The notes: generated from the sequence alone by a model not told the origin. A DNA stretch of 64,000 nucleotides from Thamnidium elegans (GCA_025201345.1 JAIXMG010000012.1:806001-870000), one strand, 5' to 3'; positions 34,569 through 46,600 are shown, numbered from the stretch's first letter. A program made the numbers and translations.

Positions 34569-35484
34569 ATGAATAAAAAAGCAATACTGTGTGTTATTTT
34601 AACTATAGTTTGCTCTTTTCGAGCCTTTCAGTTATATTGGTCATCGACACGAGAATTAAGATCTACCGATGGTCATTCTTGGTTACCTTTAAAGAAAAAG
34701 AAAGTATTTACTGAAACAACTAGAATTGATAGACTTAAAAATGATTCCATCATTCTTGGTACAGAACCTAATAATATATTTTATTTTTTACATGTAAAAT
34801 AATTTTTTGTTAGTCTCTTTTTTCTTTTTCTTTTTCTTTTTTTATTTAAATATATATGTTTTATTTAAACTTTTTTTTTTGTAGGTGACAGATATTCATT
34901 TATCGAGATATAGACCAAAAGGTCATACACATCATTTCTTACATTTTATTCAATCAATTATACCGGTTGTCAAGTAAGAGCCATTTTTTTTTTTAAAAAA
35001 AAAAAGCTATTCTCCGACTTATTTCCTATCTATTTTAGGCCCAAGTTTGTTGTTGTTACAGGTGATTTAACGGATGCCAAAGATAAGAAAAGAGTGACCT
35101 CTCAACAGTATATTGATGAATGGGATACATATCAACAAGCCATTGAAGAAAAAGTAGACGTTGATTGGTACGACATACGTGGAAATCATGATTGCTTTGA
35201 TTTACCTTCATGGCAATCACGAGTCAACTATTATCGCACGCATGGCAAGAGTGCTGGTTTAGTGGAACAAGGAAAAGGTGTTTATTCATGGCAAGTAAAT
35301 CAGCCTATGGGAGATTATCAATTTGTTGCTATCGATGCTTGTCCTAAACGTGGCCCTTCCAGACCTTTAAATTTCTTTGGCTATCTTACTTCCAAAACTA
35401 TGGATCAATTAGAAAAAGCGCTGACGTATAAACCATTTAACCATACGTTTGTAGTAAGTTTTATTTATTTATGCATATGACATC

Positions 35485-35532
<48 letters not shown>

Positions 35533-37468
35533 CGTTTTTTATTGTTTCAAGTTTTCACATTATCCTACCTCTACCATGGTATTTGGTGTTTCGAATAAAG
35601 GAAGAACGTTTCGAGATTTAGCAAGTCATTATAGTATATACTTTTGTGGTCACCTTCATAAATTAATTGCTGGCAAGTTTTAAGATTATAAATATATATA
35701 GTTGTCACTTGTGTTGCTAACATATATATATTTTTTTTAAAAAAAACAGGTTTAGGTGATGTATTAAAATCATATGACCCTGTCACCAAATCGCTTGAAT
35801 TGGAATTAGGCGATATGAAAGAGCACGGACTCTATAGAGTTGTAGCTGTAGATCACGACTTAATTTCATTCGTTGATATTCAATTACCAATGAAACAAAT
35901 TGCTAAAAAAGGTCCAGTCAATGCATTAGGTCTTGTTTATCCAATGCACAGTAACAAATCAATCATTTGGCCTGAAATCATTCATCCTCCTCCCTCGATT
36001 TTAATTACTAATCCAAAGGATGCTAGGTTCTCTATTCCTACAAAAGAACCTCTTTGGCGTATTCGTCAAAGTACTCATATTCGGTTCCTGGTGTTTTCTG
36101 AATCGGATACCCAAGATCTTTCGGTTGAGGTTTCTATTGATGGAAAAGTTCATTCCGAGCAAGCTCTGTTTGTTGGTGATACAAAGAATCCGCTTTGGGC
36201 TGTTGCTTGGGATGCTTCCTTGTATGAAGATAGAAAACCGCACAAGTTATCTGTTAAAGTAACTACGATAGATGGTGTAGTAGGGGCTTCTTCTAGTGTA
36301 TTTCGTGTAGATACCAATCGAGCTAAAATCAAGGGTGGATCCGGTGAATTTATCATTAAATCAAAAATGTCTACTGTGGTAATTATATCTTTAAAAAAAA
36401 AAAAAGTAACTCTAAAATCGAATTTTAATTGGGGGGTTTATTTATTGTTACTAGTTAATTTGTATCTCTTTATTTACAATCACAACGATGCTTTGCTTAT
36501 TACTCATTCCAAAATTCTACGCACCTCAACACCAAGACGATTTCAGCTCAAAAAATAGAATGAATCGATTATTATTAAGAATCCATACTATTGATCAAGT
36601 TACTACTAAATCACGTTACCAAAGATTACAAAAGCAAATCCTGATTTGGTCGTTACGGTTTTTGAAATTACCACAAGATCAAGTCACAGTGTGGTATATC
36701 ACATTTTTCTATATCCTGGCGTTACTCACTCTTCCTTGGTTTCGGGCGGATTTTATTCCATCCGGTGATAGTTTTGCCGAACGCTACGGTACGTTTTACA
36801 TGTGGGGAATGGTGTTTGCAAATGAGTGGGTACCCATTGCTGATACATGGTTGTTTGCAACTGATCAGATTGTGTTTGATATCTTTGTGTTCTTTTTCTT
36901 GGTGGTGTGGAGAGGAACGGATGCCAGTGATTTGACATGCAGAGGCGGTTTAAATGATACGTCAAGACATGTTAAGCTTCGACGTCAGATGAATGAAATG
37001 GCGTGGTTTAAAGGGTTGGAAATGGTGTATTGGTTATGGAGATCAAGTGAATTGATTGCTCTTTCCTCGTTTTATGGTGGAATATGGCCTACTTTGGTTC
37101 AAAACTTGCTGGTTTATTGGATGTTGTTTGTGGGAGCCGTCTTGGGGTGGGGTAAAAATGGCGTGTTTACCAAAAAGAAAGCAAAGAATAGATTTCTTTA
37201 TTTAGTCGAAGGGTGTGTGTCTTGTCAACAACAGCAACAGAAACAAGATATGTATACTGATAAAACTACAATCTCGGACGAAAAAAAAGAACGGCAGTAT
37301 ACTAGTAGTACATCAATTACTGCTACCACACTGACACAAGAAGAAGAACAACAAAAGGTTGGGTTTGTTAGTGTTAGCGGTAACTCCAGTAGTAGTAGTA
37401 GTAGCGGTAGTAGTACACCATTTGATGGTACTTTTAAAAGTCGAAAGAAAAATACCTTGAAACAATAA
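34569..37468 (+). CDS. TMEM62: TMEM62-like membrane metallophosphoesterase
   Basis: A multi-exon gene starting with a signal anchor (MNKKAILCVILTIVCSFRAF). A calcineurin-like phosphoesterase domain follows with all metal motifs: VTDIHLSRYRPKG (D-x-H), VVVTGDLTDAKD (GD), YDIRGNHDCFD (GNHD), VFSHYPT and YFCGHLHKL (GHLH). A beta-rich middle (LSVEVSIDGKVHSEQALFVG) is TMEM62-like. The C-terminal part has several membrane segments (ISLFTITTMLCLLLIP, WYITFFYILALLTLPWF, DIFVFFFLVVWRG, LVYWMLFVGAVLGWG) and a Ser/Gln-rich cytoplasmic tail ending in RKKNTLKQ. This is the architecture of TMEM62, an ER-type membrane protein whose substrate is unknown. Two introns carry T(n)A(n) tracts and another a 43-T run. 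Confidence 0.85.
35486..35528. repeat. 43-base T homopolymer in a TMEM62 intron
   Basis: An uninterrupted T run fills most of the intron before FSHYPT, serving as an extreme polypyrimidine tract. Exact length may be affected by sequencing of homopolymers. Confidence 0.85.
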
Positions 37469-39077
37469 AAAAAAAAAAAATATATATATATATTATGTAT
37501 GGGTGGATTTCTTTAGGTGTTTAAAAGTGAGCGAGAACTTTACATGAGTTAATGAAAAAAAATATGCGTTTCATATTCAATAATTTCAAACGTAAGAATC
37601 ATTGTTTGCTCTGCAAAAAAAAGTACGCGATGCATGGTATGTATTCGCTTGTTCTAGAATTCTTCTAATTAAAAATAAAAATAAAATAGAAGTGAGTCGA
37701 AGAAGCTACATATACACTCAAAAGAGACAAACGCTGGCCATACGAGGAAATACTTATAAAGATATTTTAGATTTTACTCTTCAACCTTTGATCGTAAAAC
37801 TGTCTGAGATAAGGTCATTATCCTCAAATGCAACTTGATGTAATGAGTTGATACAGCTTTGTATATCGGTGTTTGGTTTCTATGATATGAGCAGTGTTAA
37901 TACTATTACGACATACGGCATCAAATACAGCCATGAACATCTCAGAAAGGGCGTGGGTTTACATCTTGCATCTTGACTACTGGCCCCTTTCATCATTCGT
38001 TGCTCAGTCATCCGCAAGCCCTTCAAGTATTGCAAGAAGTTAGGGTCCAAGTGTCAAAGATACATACTAACAATTCGTGTAAATTAAAATACTTTATACT
38101 TTGATACACAAACCGAACTTTAAGGCAGACGATTGACGTACATCTATGCAAGTATACTTTCACCCTTACACCACTTACATCACTTACATCACTTATGCCG
38201 CTGTCTGTTCATTGTGTCTCTTTGTTCAGTCTCTTTGTTTTGTCAGTCCCTTTGTACTTTATAAATAAAAGTGTAGATATTGTAATTTTTAAAATGTCTA
38301 TATAACATCATAATAAAAAAAAAAAAAAAAAAAAAAAAAATCTAATCAGAGTTTCTGCTTAGCTCGGCTATTGACCTTTAACAAGGTCGCTCTAAAACAA
38401 AAAAATCTAAATACGAAAATTGGGACAGTACGAGACTCAGACCCTTTAGTATTGACTAACAAACTTTACAGTGATCCTATAAACAAAAAAACAAACCTTT
38501 CTAAAATTTAAGTTGAATATTCAAATATTTATTAAGTGAACGTGCACGGGGTTTTGTGATATTTTAATAGGTTTTCAGTAACCAATTTTTATTTAATAAA
38601 CGGATTTTTTTTTTTTTAGATACACGATGAATGATGCATAGTAATTAATGTGTAATGCAAAGTTTTATTATATCTATAAATATTTTAACCATGACAACGT
38701 AAAGTTTTTTTTTTCGAGATGTAAACAAATAATATAATAAATACTTTCGGATCTATTTTCTCTTTATTTGCAAAAAAAAAAAAAAAGTTATTAACTATAC
38801 TCGTTTCTAATTTGATTAAAAGGGAAGCATCTTTTAAACATTTTGTCAAACAATAGACTATTTTTTTTTTAAAGTTCAATTCGAATATAGTTCATGTCCG
38901 AATTTGAACTCAAAAAAGTTTATATTTATATTACACAGAAAAAAAAAATCTTTTTTTTCCATTTGCACAACATAAAAAAAGTCTTTCTTTTTTTTTATTT
39001 ATTATTTTTTTTTTTTGTTTCTTCTTCTAAAAAATAAACTACTTTACAGAAAAAAAAAAAAAAAAAAGAATTGGATT
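37469..39077. other. Intergenic region with relic coding DNA
   Basis: Contains a relic minus-strand frame (37824-38045), tandem ACTTACATC repeats at about 38165-38195, a 26-A run at 38315-38340, and homopolymers close to the next gene. No intact gene. Confidence 0.5.
37824..38045 (-). pseudogene. Frameshifted relic, family unknown
   Basis: On the minus strand DPNFLQYLKGLRMTEQRMMK, GASSQDARC and then, in another frame, EMFMAVFDAVCRNSINTAHI and IETKHRYTKLYQLITSS reach a stop at 37824. The amino-acid composition of both halves looks protein-like, and they are contiguous with one frame change. No family recognised. Confidence 0.35.
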
Positions 39078-39633
39078 ATGATTTACGAAGACCAACAATT
39101 ACCAAAGTCAAATAACGCAGTTATAAGTTGGTTCGGATTTGATCAATTTGTACCCGAGACAGCAGTTACTTCACACTGGGTCAATCCTAAAACATTTTTT
39201 ATAATTCGATCAGTTTTAGCTTTATATTCTTTTATTGTGATGTGGGTAAATATTGGATTTACTGCGTCGGATGGTGATGGCGATAGTTTCTTTGCGTTTT
39301 TTACAAATTTAACTTTTGTTGGACTTCACGCCTATCTTATTGTAAGGTCTTTTATTTTTTTTTAAAAAAAAGAATATAATATTAATTTCTAATATTTCTA
39401 ATAGACTGCTACAGTACACCATTTTAGGTACCTTCGTAATAAAAACCTAAATTCGTTTCTTGATCAATATGCAGTTTTAAATTACCTTTATGTTTTCCTT
39501 TACTGTACTGTTATCTCATTCAAGTAAGTTATTTTTTTTTTAAAAAAAAAGCTGCATATACTTATTTGTTTATACAGTATTGTCACACCTGTTGTCTATT
39601 GGAGTCTTTTATCAAAAGGAGCTGGAGACAGTA

Positions 39634-39675
<42 letters not shown>

Positions 39676-40153
39676 AAACTAAGCATATTATTATTATAGT
39701 GTCACCTAGACAATCTTGGCTTAATGTATCCGTACACGGTGTATCTTTCTTCTTGATGATCTTTGATGTTATTTTTAACCGTATGAAAGCTCCATTACGA
39801 ATGATTATCGTGGTATTGCTTACAGTACTTGTTTACATGTGTTTAGCTTTTGTGGTTTATGCAACGTAAGAGGTACAATTTTTTTTTTTCTTTTAGAAAC
39901 TTATTTTTTTTTTTATGTGTGTAGTCAAGATTATTGGGTATACCCTTTCCTGAATTGGGAACAAGGTCCTAAAGCAGCTATTTGGTACGTTGCTGTTGCA
40001 GCTATTGTCATTGTATCTTATCTTCTTCAAGTATTGATTCATTTCTTGAGAGATTTGGTGGCTAGAAAGATGGGTAAATCCGAAAATTCTCAAAGAGTTG
40101 AGGATGTTGAAGCCATGACAAAAATTGAGACCACAAACTCTAGTGTGGTTTAA
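39078..40153 (+). CDS. AIG1/FAR-17a-like multi-pass membrane protein
   Basis: Five exons give about 300 residues. The ATG at 39078 follows an A-rich leader (MIYEDQQLPKSNNAVISWFG). About six membrane segments follow: FIIRSVLALYSFIVMWVNIG, FFTNLTFVGLHAYLIV, VLNYLYVFLYCTVISFNIV, VSFFLMIFDVIFNRM, MIIVVLLTVLVYMCLAFVVY and WYVAVAAIVIVSYLLQVLIH. F-F-T-N-L-T-F and S-V-H-G-V-S-F hold a Thr and a His in the positions used as catalytic residues in AIG1/ADTRP lipid-ester hydrolases, and fungal FAR-17a members share the F-x-Y/F-F-T-N motif as I recall. The Thr/His hydrolase role is inferred. The tail is charged and cytoplasmic. Introns contain two T(n)A(n) tracts and a 35-T run (39635-39669). Confidence 0.72.
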
Positions 40154-40358
40154 ATTCATGTCGTACGAGTCTTTTTTCGCACGTTACCCCATGTGCTTTT
40201 CCTATTTCATGTACTTCTTTTTTTTTTTTTTTACTTTTTTATCTATCTTAACTAATGCGACTAATTGTATTTTTAATAATAATAAATATCTATAGAATAC
40301 CATACTATTTGTTTTGTTTATACGTAAAAATAAATAAATGTAAATAAATAAAATTCCC

Positions 40359-40418
40359 ATGGATCATCATATGTGACTCCACAACACCCTTTTCCCTCCT
40401 GATTCAGTAATTCCAAAC
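40359..40418. repeat. Dispersed repeat, shared with 43519-43576
   Basis: ATATGTGACTCCA, followed by C(A/T)(A/G)CA, pyrimidine-rich sequence, CCTGATT(T)CAGTAA and then (T/G)TTC(C/G)(A/-)AAC, occur in the same order in both places. Divergence is moderate. It may be part of the same decayed element family that flanks the relic gene at 41.7-43.2 kb. Confidence 0.5.
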
Positions 40419-40466
40419 GAGTGTCCCACAAAAAAAAAAAAAAAAAAAGCAAGTGTCTGCGACAGC

Positions 40467-40560
40467 ATGTATGCTGAATTCAACGCTACATTTGATATAC
40501 GAAAACAGTTTAGCTCAAGAGATGAACTTAACAAAGCGATTCTCGCATTTGGTAAAACTT
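40467..40560 (+). pseudogene. Fragment resembling the N-terminus of a FAR1/MULE-type protein
   Basis: Thirty-one codons from an ATG read MYAEFNATFDIRKQFSSRDE then LNKAILAFGK before decaying. The pattern F-x-S-R-(D/E)-E-L-x-x-A-x-x-x-F-(A/G) resembles the start of FAR1/Mutator-like transposase domains. The stretch is too short for firm assignment. Confidence 0.3.
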
Positions 40561-40908
40561 ATAAAGTTGTTTTTTTTTCTGTTGCAAACTCCCGAGTGCA
40601 CTTCTTTTAGCTTCATTTTATACACTCATTTATATTCGTTCTTAATACAAAATAAGTTCCCCACCATTAAACTCGTATTCTTCATATAAGCTAATATATT
40701 GTACCGTTTATACATGAATGCATTCCCCCATTTTAGTATATTGTTTATTGTTCAAACTTTATTTTATACGAATGTTTATATAAGATAGCTTTAGTTTATA
40801 AAATTGCATCTATCTTAAAGCAGATAAGGATAAATACGTCTACCATGATTATTGACAAGGGAGAAATGTGAGTTGAAGTGTCCTTTATTTCTTAAAAATG
40901 ATGAAAAG

Positions 40909-40980
40909 CCAATGCCACGAAAGCTATCATCTGCTGGATAATGGCTGGACGCCTCTAAGTCAGAACCCATGCTGAAAACG
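40909..40980 (+). rRNA. Orphan fragment of 28S rRNA (3' region), truncated
   Basis: The segment CCAATGCCACGAAAGCTATC, ATCTGCTGGATAATGGCTGG, ACGCCTCTAAGTCAGAACCC and ATGCTGAAAACG matches, with a handful of substitutions, the highly conserved stretch near the 3' end of eukaryotic LSU rRNA (ATCCGCTGGATTATGGCTGA then ACGCCTCTAAGTCAGAATCC in yeast, from memory). No flanking rRNA is found upstream; downstream similarity fades by about 41015. It is an isolated, diverged copy, not a functional gene. Confidence 0.75.
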
Positions 40981-41709
40981 GTACTACTGTGTTTCGAATT
41001 GTACCAGATGCGTGCTAATAAAGCTTCAGCTTGAAAAACTTATGAGTTACTTTATGGCCTTATTTTATGGCTTTTTTTTTAAAGGGTTATTTTTGGTGCA
41101 CCTCCAACAAATAACAGGGTGAAAAACAAGTTTTTTTTTTAATTACGTATGAGTACGTAAGAAAATAAAATATATTGTGATTAAATAAATCCTTTTTATC
41201 ATGATTAAATCAACCTATTTATTCTATCCTTTTCTTTTCCTTATATATTTTTTTTTAACAATGACTTCATATACAAGCAAGTACCTTTCATATAAACAAA
41301 TGTTTAAATATTTCAAAAGAGGTTTCCTTATGATATGGTGGTGTCGATGCAGGAATTTCACTTGTGGTGTAAATGGTGGTGTGCCAAGAATTAACTGTAA
41401 AAATAACAACTTTTCATGTTTATATGAAGAATAAGGTTTAAAACTCTTCAGTGAAAAAGTATTATGTTCTTTTTTTTTATCCCGCACCTTAAAAAATGTC
41501 TGTTTATTTTTACATAATCAATTATGGTGTGGGTAAAAAAGAATGTGTTCTTTACAAGATAAACAGACAAAAATGACTTGACACATTATATAAAAAAAGG
41601 TGATTTTATAAAAAATAAAAAGCATGTTCAATAAACTTACCCATATATTATTATTCAAAGGAATTACTACTGCCATATTCCATTTACGTGGAAAAAAAAA
41701 AAAAACCAA

Positions 41710-43154
41710 CCTATTGCTATCAAAGATGTCATTGATAAAGTCACACCTTTCATTGCTCTCGTGTACGATGGTTCTCAAATAATTTTATATCCACCTGGAA
41801 CTGTCGTATCACACATGTTTTGAACGGGTTAAATATTAAAATTAAACAAGGCAAAAAACAAGACTGGGAAACCATCATCATAGATAAAGCAAATGGTTTT
41901 TATGATGAGGAACACCAGGAACAAATACCTCAATCGACTGGTACTAATAATAATACTACCTGCTCTTCCTCATCATCATCCACTATAATGAAACAACTGC
42001 CACTGTCTTCGATAGATTATGATAAGTTAAAAATACTTATGAAAGGTTGGATAACAGTAAAAAAAAAAAATGGATTTTATCTTCAGGAACAATTGTTGAA
42101 GACCCAAATGAATTTTTTTTTCACTTGAGTGTGCTGTAGAACAGTAAGATCTTATTATCCTTATACTCTGTTAAAGCCAAGATTTACTGACATGATATTT
42201 ATTTTATAACAAAGTCCATCTCATTCTCTAATTTTAGATACTGCAGACAGATGCTGGGAAGAAGTATTTTTGACGGTGAAGACTTGGAAGAAATTAAGTC
42301 TCATAATATAAAATCATTACCGTCATTACCACCAAACATGCAAAACTATATTGATTCATTGAAAACGATAGATGACTTGGACTTATTTTATACCACTTTA
42401 AAGAAGTAAGATTTTCATCCCCTTACTGACACTCAACAAGAACGGATCCAATCTACCCCCTACACCAGCATTAAACTTTTCATGCTCACTTATTTTCCCT
42501 TGACAGACCAAAGTAAAGCTGATATTATAAAACGATTGTGGTATTTTGTTGACACTGCCTTTGACGGTTCCCTCGTGGTTTGCAGAAGGTAATAGCGCGT
42601 ATAACACTTTATAATACATTACAGAAGTATATATATATATATATATATTTTTTTTTTGTAAAATGAACATGGTTTTTAAAAGAAATTTTAATGAATACAG
42701 TCTGACTGAATGTAGCAGATACCACCAAGTAAATGATACCAAGCAGTTAATGGACGGAGGATTCAAAATGCCAAAAGTTTTAAAAGACATGTTTGTCAGC
42801 TTAATTACTTCTTGTCCTGATAAAATATGTGATATTGTTACTGTAGGGTATCAATTAATGGAAATCAAATTTACTTTGTCCATAATGGACTCTCCGGCTG
42901 GTTCAGTCTGCCGTATTAATCATTATTTGCCCTTGTACTTTCCCGACGATCCAAAAATGATTACAAAGCAGCTACTACCTATTATTGAAACTGTATACAG
43001 ATCTCGGCTTTTAATTGAATCAACAAGATTGATTACGTCCGATACAATAATAGCGCTCGATTTCCATAGAGCTGCTCCAATTCCACCCTGTTTTCATAGT
43101 ACAACAACACCCAAAGAAACAAAAAAAAAAAAAGAGAAAAGAAAAGCAGCTTAA
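41710..43154 (+). pseudogene. Broken multi-exon gene of the FKxPK dispersed family
   Basis: Successive + strand pieces form one decayed protein: PIAIKDVIDKVTPFIALVYD and GTVVSHMF (41710-41820); after a frameshift IKIKQGKKQDWETIIIDKAN; then SSIDYDKLKILMKGWITVKK; an exon from 42240 with DGEDLEEIKSHNIKSLPSLP and DLDLFYTTLKK, an in-frame TAA at 42407, and the continuation DFHPLTDTQQERIQS and IIKRLWYFVDTAFDGSLVVC. The last exon (42663-43154) has GGFKMPKVLKDMFVSLITSC, TVGYQLMEIKFTLSIMDSPA and VCRINHYLPLYFPDDP, then a Lys-rich end. Introns look canonical. At least one frameshift and one stop disable it. A shorter relative lies at 20.8 kb. Function unknown; I recall similar multi-copy Mucorales proteins. 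Confidence 0.6.
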
Positions 43155-43619
43155 TTTTTTTTATATTAAGCTTTAAATTTGATGCTTTGGACTTGCTACA
43201 CAAAAAAAAAAGGGGGGGGCTAAAATATATAAATATATAGGTATCTTCGAACTCTAAAAGATGCACACATTAAAAAAAAAAAAATGCTTACTGGTGGTAT
43301 GCATAATAAAAAGAAAAGAAAGAGAAGTGCCTTTTTTTTTAAAAAAAAATAAACACGTATTCGATTGATAAAATAGCTAATGTGATCTCTATTTAATCAT
43401 TTTTATGTTCCAACTTGTTTCATGCAAGAAGTCACAGTACACACGGCGCTGTATATTTTTGCTTAAATGCTGTTTTATTGTTCATGCGTATATTATAAAG
43501 AAAAAAAAAAATCCGATGCGGATCATATATGTGACTCCATAGCATTCTTCTTCCTTCCTGATTTCAGTAAAGTTCGAACAATAAAAATGAAGACTTATCA
43601 CTCTTCTAACATATTTTTC
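43155..43619. other. Intergenic region with two dispersed repeats
   Basis: Holds the second copies of two dispersed repeats (43362-43434 and 43519-43576), plus a T9A9 palindrome at 43332-43349. No gene. Confidence 0.55.
43362..43434. repeat. Dispersed repeat, copy 2
   Basis: GATTGATAAAATAG, TCTATTTAATCATTTTTATG, TTCCAACTTGTTTCATGCAA and GAAGT align with 22773-22870 in order, with deletions of about 25 bases in total. Confidence 0.6.
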
Positions 43620-46600
43620 TTATACCCAACCAGAGGAATTCCAATCTCGTTGTTGAGAGTTTTGTACATTTGTTGCTGGTGGTTGCTGCGGTAAAAGGTA
43701 GGCAGTCCAATCATCTAATTCAATACTACTTGGTACAGACCAAAACGGGTTATCAGGCCGGTTACGGAACACGGTTTGATCTATCATGGTTTGATCTTGT
43801 AAGTAATTAGGTTGTTGTTGTTGTTGTTGTTGTACCGTAGTATCATAATTTGGAATCACTGACGGTGTATTATTGTAGGGTGAAGAAAATGTTAAGTCAG
43901 ATAGACCAAATAAGAAACTGTCGGCTGGGTTTGTAGGTAACATGACAGAGGAAATATTGTTGTTAGGCATATTGGGCATGCTGTTGTTAGGTTGGTAAGG
44001 CATGGTAGAGGGCGTAGATGGTATGGTGTATATTGGGTCCATGTTTAAACCGAATTGACGGAGTGAATATGGGTCTGCTTCTAGAGAATGTTGTGAATGC
44101 TGTCTTTGATGTTGTTGTTGTTGCTGTTGTTGGTGTCGTTGCTGGTGTATTTGTTGGTGTTGCAACTGTTGTTGCAGCTGTTGTTGTTGTAATATATGCT
44201 GTTGAGGTTGCTGACATGTATTAGACACTATAATAAATAATAAATAAGATTAGATTTACTATTTCAATAATCTTTTTTTTAAAAAAAAAAACTAACTTTC
44301 TGATTGTAGTTGAGAATATAAACCATTGATCCAATCACCATTACTCATAGAAGAAGGGGTCGAATGCGTACTACAAGCTTCAGAATCAGATAATACGTTT
44401 GTCGAAGGAGAAATAAGCTCTGCAGAAGAAGATCGATTGATATAGGTCTTTTCCATACTCGTGCCTCTACCTACATCCGATAGTTTTGTAGTAGTATCTT
44501 CTTCACTACTACGTTGCTTACCCTTTGTTGAAATAGGACGAGGCTTTTTGGCGGTGGTGTCCCAATTGGTCGCACGTGCTCTCTTTTTAGGCGCGACGTC
44601 CGAATCGGATAATTCACAACTGTCAATATCGATCTTTCGAAGCTTCATCAGCTGACGAAGCACTAGGTATAAACGACCGGCACCACTGGAGAGTTTTGAA
44701 AGTCGTTTGATGACACCTGCAGCTTTAATTAAATTGGATTTAGCGACGTCGGATACGATGGAGTCTGGGTTGGCAGCGTTGTAGATATGGATCAGTGCAG
44801 CAGTGAAAACAGGGTAGATGGCAAAGTTCCAGGATACAAGTAGAAAGTCTCGGTAATGCATCTTTTCGGCAATATCAACGCAACGTGTTGCAGCGCTGGT
44901 ACAGATGCTGAGTGATGATTGTGATGAACGGGTCTTTTGGCCGCCGTCTTTTTCAATAAATGGGCGGTGAAGTAGTATAAGTAATGTACAATAGGATAAA
45001 TACATAAGGCCTAATTTTTTTTTTTTTGTTAATGCAAATATATATATATTAGTGGACCCATAACGTACCAGACATGGAAAGCAATGGTGTTTTACCATGA
45101 CTATCTAACCTTTTTACATTAATACTTGAAATTTGTAAAGCAGGGGGTAAAGCAGCTCTCCATTCAGAAAGAGCATTATCCAAATAAGTAACGATAGCGT
45201 CACTACCGTGTTTTTCACTGTGTTTTTTAGCTAAAGGAGTATATAAACCTTGTAAGATTCTACCAAGAATTTCAGAAAGTTTTACGAGTTGTACAAAAGG
45301 TTGGTAAATTGGAATATTTTCATTTTTGGCTTTTTGTGCAACTGTTTTATCTAAAGATGGGTATCCATTGTCGTGGTTGATGTCCATTACTTCGTCCCAA
45401 TCTGCACTCTCCTTTGGGTAGGATTCATCACAGTCTTCGTCGAATATGGTTTGTGGTCGGCCCGTAGATGCCGCAGACCATTTATCCATAATATATACTA
45501 GGCAAATGTGTTGTTAGTTACGATCATGTGATTTTTTTTTTGTATGCTTTACCTGACCACCAAACCCTTTTACGTGTTTCTTTTTCCGAATCTGGGATAT
45601 CCCAACATTCACTTGATCTATGTAATCCAAGATCTTGAGCCTAATTTATATATGTATATATAATTAGTGTATTTTTATATACGCAGCCAATTTTTTTTTT
45701 TTATATACCATTCGAATTGCCTATATAAAGTTAATCTAATTAATAAAAAAGAAATTATTTATCTTTAAACGAGCACTTACAGCTGAATTTAGTAACCAAC
45801 CACTTGCCATTTTCTCATCTAAGCTTGCTCTATGATTTTGACCAATGACAAGAGCTTGTACGGTGGAAATACAGGGAGTATACTTTCCCTTGACAAAGGT
45901 GATCAAATTTTCGAATAATCTCTCGGACCATCCTTCTTGCATTTCAATATCATGTGATATTTTATCACCGTTCATATCGCATGTTTCCATGTATCGAACT
46001 GCAGCACCGTATATAGCGTTTAAAAGCGGTGCAGATGGATATTCACCTATCTCTCCTCTGTATTGCTTTAAAAACAGTTGTTTATTTACAACAGGTAAAC
46101 CCGAGTGAATATAAGCAAAGTAACTGAAAAGGGTTATATATTAATTTAAAATGATCATATATTTACAAATTGTGTGTATGTGTGTATGTATGTGTTTTTT
46201 TTTTCTTTACATTTTCAATAAACTATCACTGGTAGCTTTATCTACACCAGCTACTTTATAGATCCAATCATTTACACCTTTAATCGTCCCACCAGGTTTA
46301 ATGATATTCAATTCCTCTAGTAATGCTATATTGGAATTTTTACCGTCTTTGGTTTCATCTTTTTCATATAGTACTAGACTCTGTCCAAATCGTTTTATTT
46401 TGACACCTATCTTGGAAGCTATACGTGCATCCTCAAAATTAATCTTTTGTGCTAAAAAAGGCAACGGGCTCATGTCCCCAATGTATCGTGAACGCATCGT
46501 ACTAACTGGTGGCAATGTTTGTTCAGTAGGAGTTTTATTTTCGGTCATGACGCCGGTTATTTCGGTAGGTGTGGCATTTGGTACATCCTTTATTGTTTGA

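Larger units (their letters stand above)
40154..41709. other. Relic-rich intergenic region
   Basis: Contains a dispersed repeat (40359-40418), a transposase-like fragment (40467-40560), an orphan LSU rRNA fragment (40909-40980), and short random ORFs. No intact gene. Confidence 0.55.

Noticed and set aside
38315..38340. Processed retrocopy ending in a poly(A) tail
   Set aside because: The 26-A run could be a tail, but the sequence before it shows no exon-joined gene and no flanking target duplication, and such A runs are common in this window.
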